From Falsiroseomonas ponticola (GTDB lineage: Bacteria; Pseudomonadota; Alphaproteobacteria; Acetobacterales; Acetobacteraceae): a stretch of 64,000 bases of DNA. Position 1 is the first letter of the stretch, and each line of letters opens with the position of its first letter. The stretch spans positions 186,001 to 250,000 of the forward strand of contig NZ_JAERQN010000006.1 of NCBI RefSeq assembly GCF_016805305.1, written 5' to 3'. Position numbers and translations under genes: made by a program. The notes beneath the pieces were generated by a model. That model ran no database searches. It was not told the origin of the DNA and was given only the letters and a program-made list of their open reading frames with translations. Below are positions 62,417-64,000 of this stretch, piece by piece.

Positions 62417-64000
62417 TCAGGCCTGGCCGGGGTTCCGCCAGGCGCCAATCGGCGACACGGCGCCGACGCCGAAGTCGTGCACCACCCGCATCGTGATCCC
62501 GAGCTGTTCGGGCTTCACGAAGCTCTCGACCTGCGGCTGGCCGTTGGTCCCGGTCAGCGTCGCAAGCTCCAGCACCGGCGACGTGGCCGGATCGCCGAAC
62601 AGGAGCCATTGGTTGCCCGTCAGGCGCGGCTCCACGACCAGCTCCATCTTGCCGGCGAAGGGGTTCACGCCATCGACCGTGGCCGGCGATATCTCCGCCA
62701 GCACCTTTTCGCCGGCCGTCTCCTGGGCGGGACCGACCACCAGGTAACGCGGCCCATTGGAGACCACGACGCCGTTCAGATCCCGCTGCACCCGCATGGC
62801 AGTGCGACCAAGGGACAGGGTGCTCACATTCAGCTCCGTCCCGGCAGCGGCCAGGTTCCCGCGCTGGGTGCGGAACAGCGGGTTGCCGTCCGCCATCGTC
62901 GGGCCGGCGCCGGCATTCGCGGCCAGCAGCTCCACGAAGGTATCGGCCTCGGTATTCGCCGCCGCCCGCCCCATCACGTTGACCGCGGTGAAGGCGGAAA
63001 GATCGTCATTCACCAACGCCTGGCGCGAGAGATTGAACAGCTTCGCGTAGGTGATGACGCGATAGGTCTCGGCGCTTTCGAACCCAGTGCCCTGCTTGAC
63101 TTCGCCACCCTCATTGATCCGGTCGAGCTTATCGACACCCGCGAAGCGAGCCACGCTCAGCGCCCGGAAGTCATTCGTCTGCCGCATGCGCATCACGCGA
63201 CGCAGACCGCTGCTTGCGGGCACGAACGAATCGAGCAACGCCCGCCGGCTGGCGTTGATGAGCAGGATGGGAAAGTCGCTGGTCGTATGCATCGACCGGG
63301 TGATGACCTGGTCCGGCGCCATGCCGCGCGTGGAGACGCCACCGGCCGCCAGCAGCTCCGCCGCCATGTCCGGGATGCGCAGCGCCATGAACTCGGCGGC
63401 ACGCTCGCTCGGCGTGCCTCCAAGGGCGCGGCAGAAAAGCGCCTCGCCCATGGCTTCGGCCATCCGCGTGGTGCGATCGGCGCCGCCCCGCGTGTCGACA
63501 CGCGGCCCGCTGGGCGCCTGCGGCGTGCGGGCCGCCAGCGCATCGACGAAACGCGTTGATGCGGCATCGATGGTGGCGCCGCTCTCGACCAGCTCATCGG
63601 CCAGCGCCGCGTCGAGGCCCAGCGCACGGGCTCGGGTCTGGATTTCCCGCACACGATGGCGCTCCGCGCGGGTGATGACTTCGGGGGAAGCGCTGCCGCC
63701 CCCATGGTCCTGGGTGGTGGTGGTGTTCACGGTAGTCTCCTGGTGTGCGGGCGCCGATGCGGCCGCCCTGGTGGTGGAGGGGGTTGTGGGGATGGCCGTG
63801 CGGACGCCAGCGCCGGCATCGGCGGGGACGGGCACGAAGCTGACTTCCAGCAGCTCCCAGGCGCGCGCCTCGCGGCGCGGCACGTTGCCCTTGCGGTCGA
63901 TCGTTTCCCAGGCCGTCACCCGGTAGCCGACAGAGACGCCGCCTTGATGGCCGGCGGCTACCTTGGCCTCGATAGCGCGTCCCTCGGGTGAACTGCGGTC
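62417..64000 (-). CDS. Prohead protease-major capsid protein fusion (5' end outside the window)
   Basis: The frame is open to the window edge, giving at least 527 residues without a true start. The first visible residues (HQGGVSVGYRVTAWETI, then AWELLEVSFVPVPADAGAG) are the C-terminal end of a phage prohead protease. A Thr/Ala-rich linker and a helical scaffold-like stretch (about 100-150 residues in) follow, then a long capsid domain containing MRQTNDFRALSVARF, GGEVKQGTGFESAETY and FNLSRQALVNDDL, resembling Mu gpT-type major capsid proteins. A fused protease-capsid would be cut during capsid maturation. GTG at 63919 is internal rather than a real start. Confidence 0.85.
   Translation of the reverse strand, partial: DRSSPEGRAIEAKVAAGHQGGVSVGYRVTAWETIDRKGNVPRREARAWELLEVSFVPVPADAGAGVRTAIPTTPSTTRAAASAPAHQETTVNTTTTQDHGGGSASPEVITRAERHRVREIQTRARALGLDAALADELVESGATIDAASTRFVDALAARTPQAPSGPRVDTRGGADRTTRMAEAMGEALFCRALGGTPSERAAEFMALRIPDMAAELLAAGGVSTRGMAPDQVITRSMHTTSDFPILLINASRRALLDSFVPASSGLRRVMRMRQTNDFRALSVARFAGVDKLDRINEGGEVKQGTGFESAETYRVITYAKLFNLSRQALVNDDLSAFTAVNVMGRAAANTEADTFVELLAANAGAGPTMADGNPLFRTQRGNLAAAGTELNVSTLSLGRTAMRVQRDLNGVVVSNGPRYLVVGPAQETAGEKVLAEISPATVDGVNPFAGKMELVVEPRLTGNQWLLFGDPATSPVLELATLTGTNGQPQVESFVKPEQLGITMRVVHDFGVGAVSPIGAWRNPGQA

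Larger units (their letters stand above)
60779..64000 (-). mobile_element. Phage-like integrative element inserted at tRNA-Phe (right end outside the window)
   Basis: The chromosomal block ending in tRNA-Phe is followed at once by a tyrosine integrase pointing into the tRNA, an AlpA-like protein and a protease-capsid fusion, all on the minus strand. Integration at a tRNA 3' end with an adjacent integrase is the classic pattern for prophages and satellites. The other att copy and the remaining genes lie beyond 64000, so size and type cannot be fixed. Confidence 0.85.

Noticed and set aside
60790-62448. A 552-residue version of the integrase starting at 62448
   Set aside because: The extra N-terminal part overlaps the AlpA-like gene and the hairpin in another frame and is Arg/Pro-rich; the ATGA-coupled start at 62022 gives a normal-length integrase.
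63919-63919. Start of the capsid gene at GTG 63919
   Set aside because: The frame continues upstream to the window edge and encodes recognisable protease sequence (GGVSVGYR), so this codon is internal.

Overview
The window reads as chromosome of a very GC-rich alphaproteobacterium, most likely Acetobacteraceae (Roseomonas-like). This rests on the near-universal G/C third codon positions, the block infA-maf-RNase E/G-yacG-tRNA-Phe, a complete ccoNOQP-ccoGHIS cluster, a class II DAHP synthase, a short-form HisG, a ChpT-type phosphotransferase beside che genes and a solitary Bug-type solute-binding protein. The lineage is inferred from content and gene order only. Genes are packed tightly. ATGA, GTGA and TGATG start/stop overlaps are common and settle many start choices.

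Positions 1-20 kb are core metabolism, mostly on the minus strand: trmJ with an alpha/beta hydrolase and a Bug protein; cysS-gltX; nadE with a coupled acidic-tailed small protein; a redoxin-like/2OG-oxygenase fusion; DAHP synthase coupled to nicotinate phosphoribosyltransferase; glutathione reductase, a membrane protein and succinate-semialdehyde dehydrogenase; glmU divergent from gph. Positions 20-34 kb hold tRNA-Val, an EF-hand protein, an M20 peptidase, an acyl-CoA dehydrogenase, 4-hydroxyphenylpyruvate dioxygenase with a divergent Lrp/AsnC regulator, a BaiN-like flavoprotein, an epimerase, an orphan molybdenum hydroxylase large subunit, an M19 dipeptidase, and pdxJ-pdxA.

Positions 34-46.5 kb are built around microoxic respiration. 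A perfect FNR/FixK-type box precedes ccoN. The cbb3 oxidase structural genes are followed by ccoG, ccoH, ccoI, ccoS and a further translationally coupled 58-residue membrane protein. A DsbD_2/TauE-like membrane protein 4 kb upstream carries a one-mismatch version of the same box. Between them lies a large RTX-repeat protein. A convergent hairpin separates this block from a chemotaxis operon (chpT-cheA-cheW-cheY-cheB-cheR), whose CheA appears to have two CheW-like domains and a C-terminal receiver.

Positions 53-60.7 kb are again core genes: a DUF3553 protein, a TauE-type transporter, moaA, nadK, hisG-hisD, infA, maf, RNase E/G-like and yacG, ending at tRNA-Phe. From tRNA-Phe to the window end is an integrated phage-like element: a tyrosine integrase whose reading frame ends inside the antisense of the tRNA, an AlpA-like DNA-binding protein, and an open-ended prohead-protease/major-capsid fusion.

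Five copies of a two-hairpin intergenic element (near 0.3, 3.1, 10.9, 24.0 and 30.5 kb) sit at gene ends. They keep their stems despite sequence changes and probably act as terminators. No CRISPR array, rRNA gene or insertion sequence was seen, and no gene-free stretch exceeds about 260 bp.
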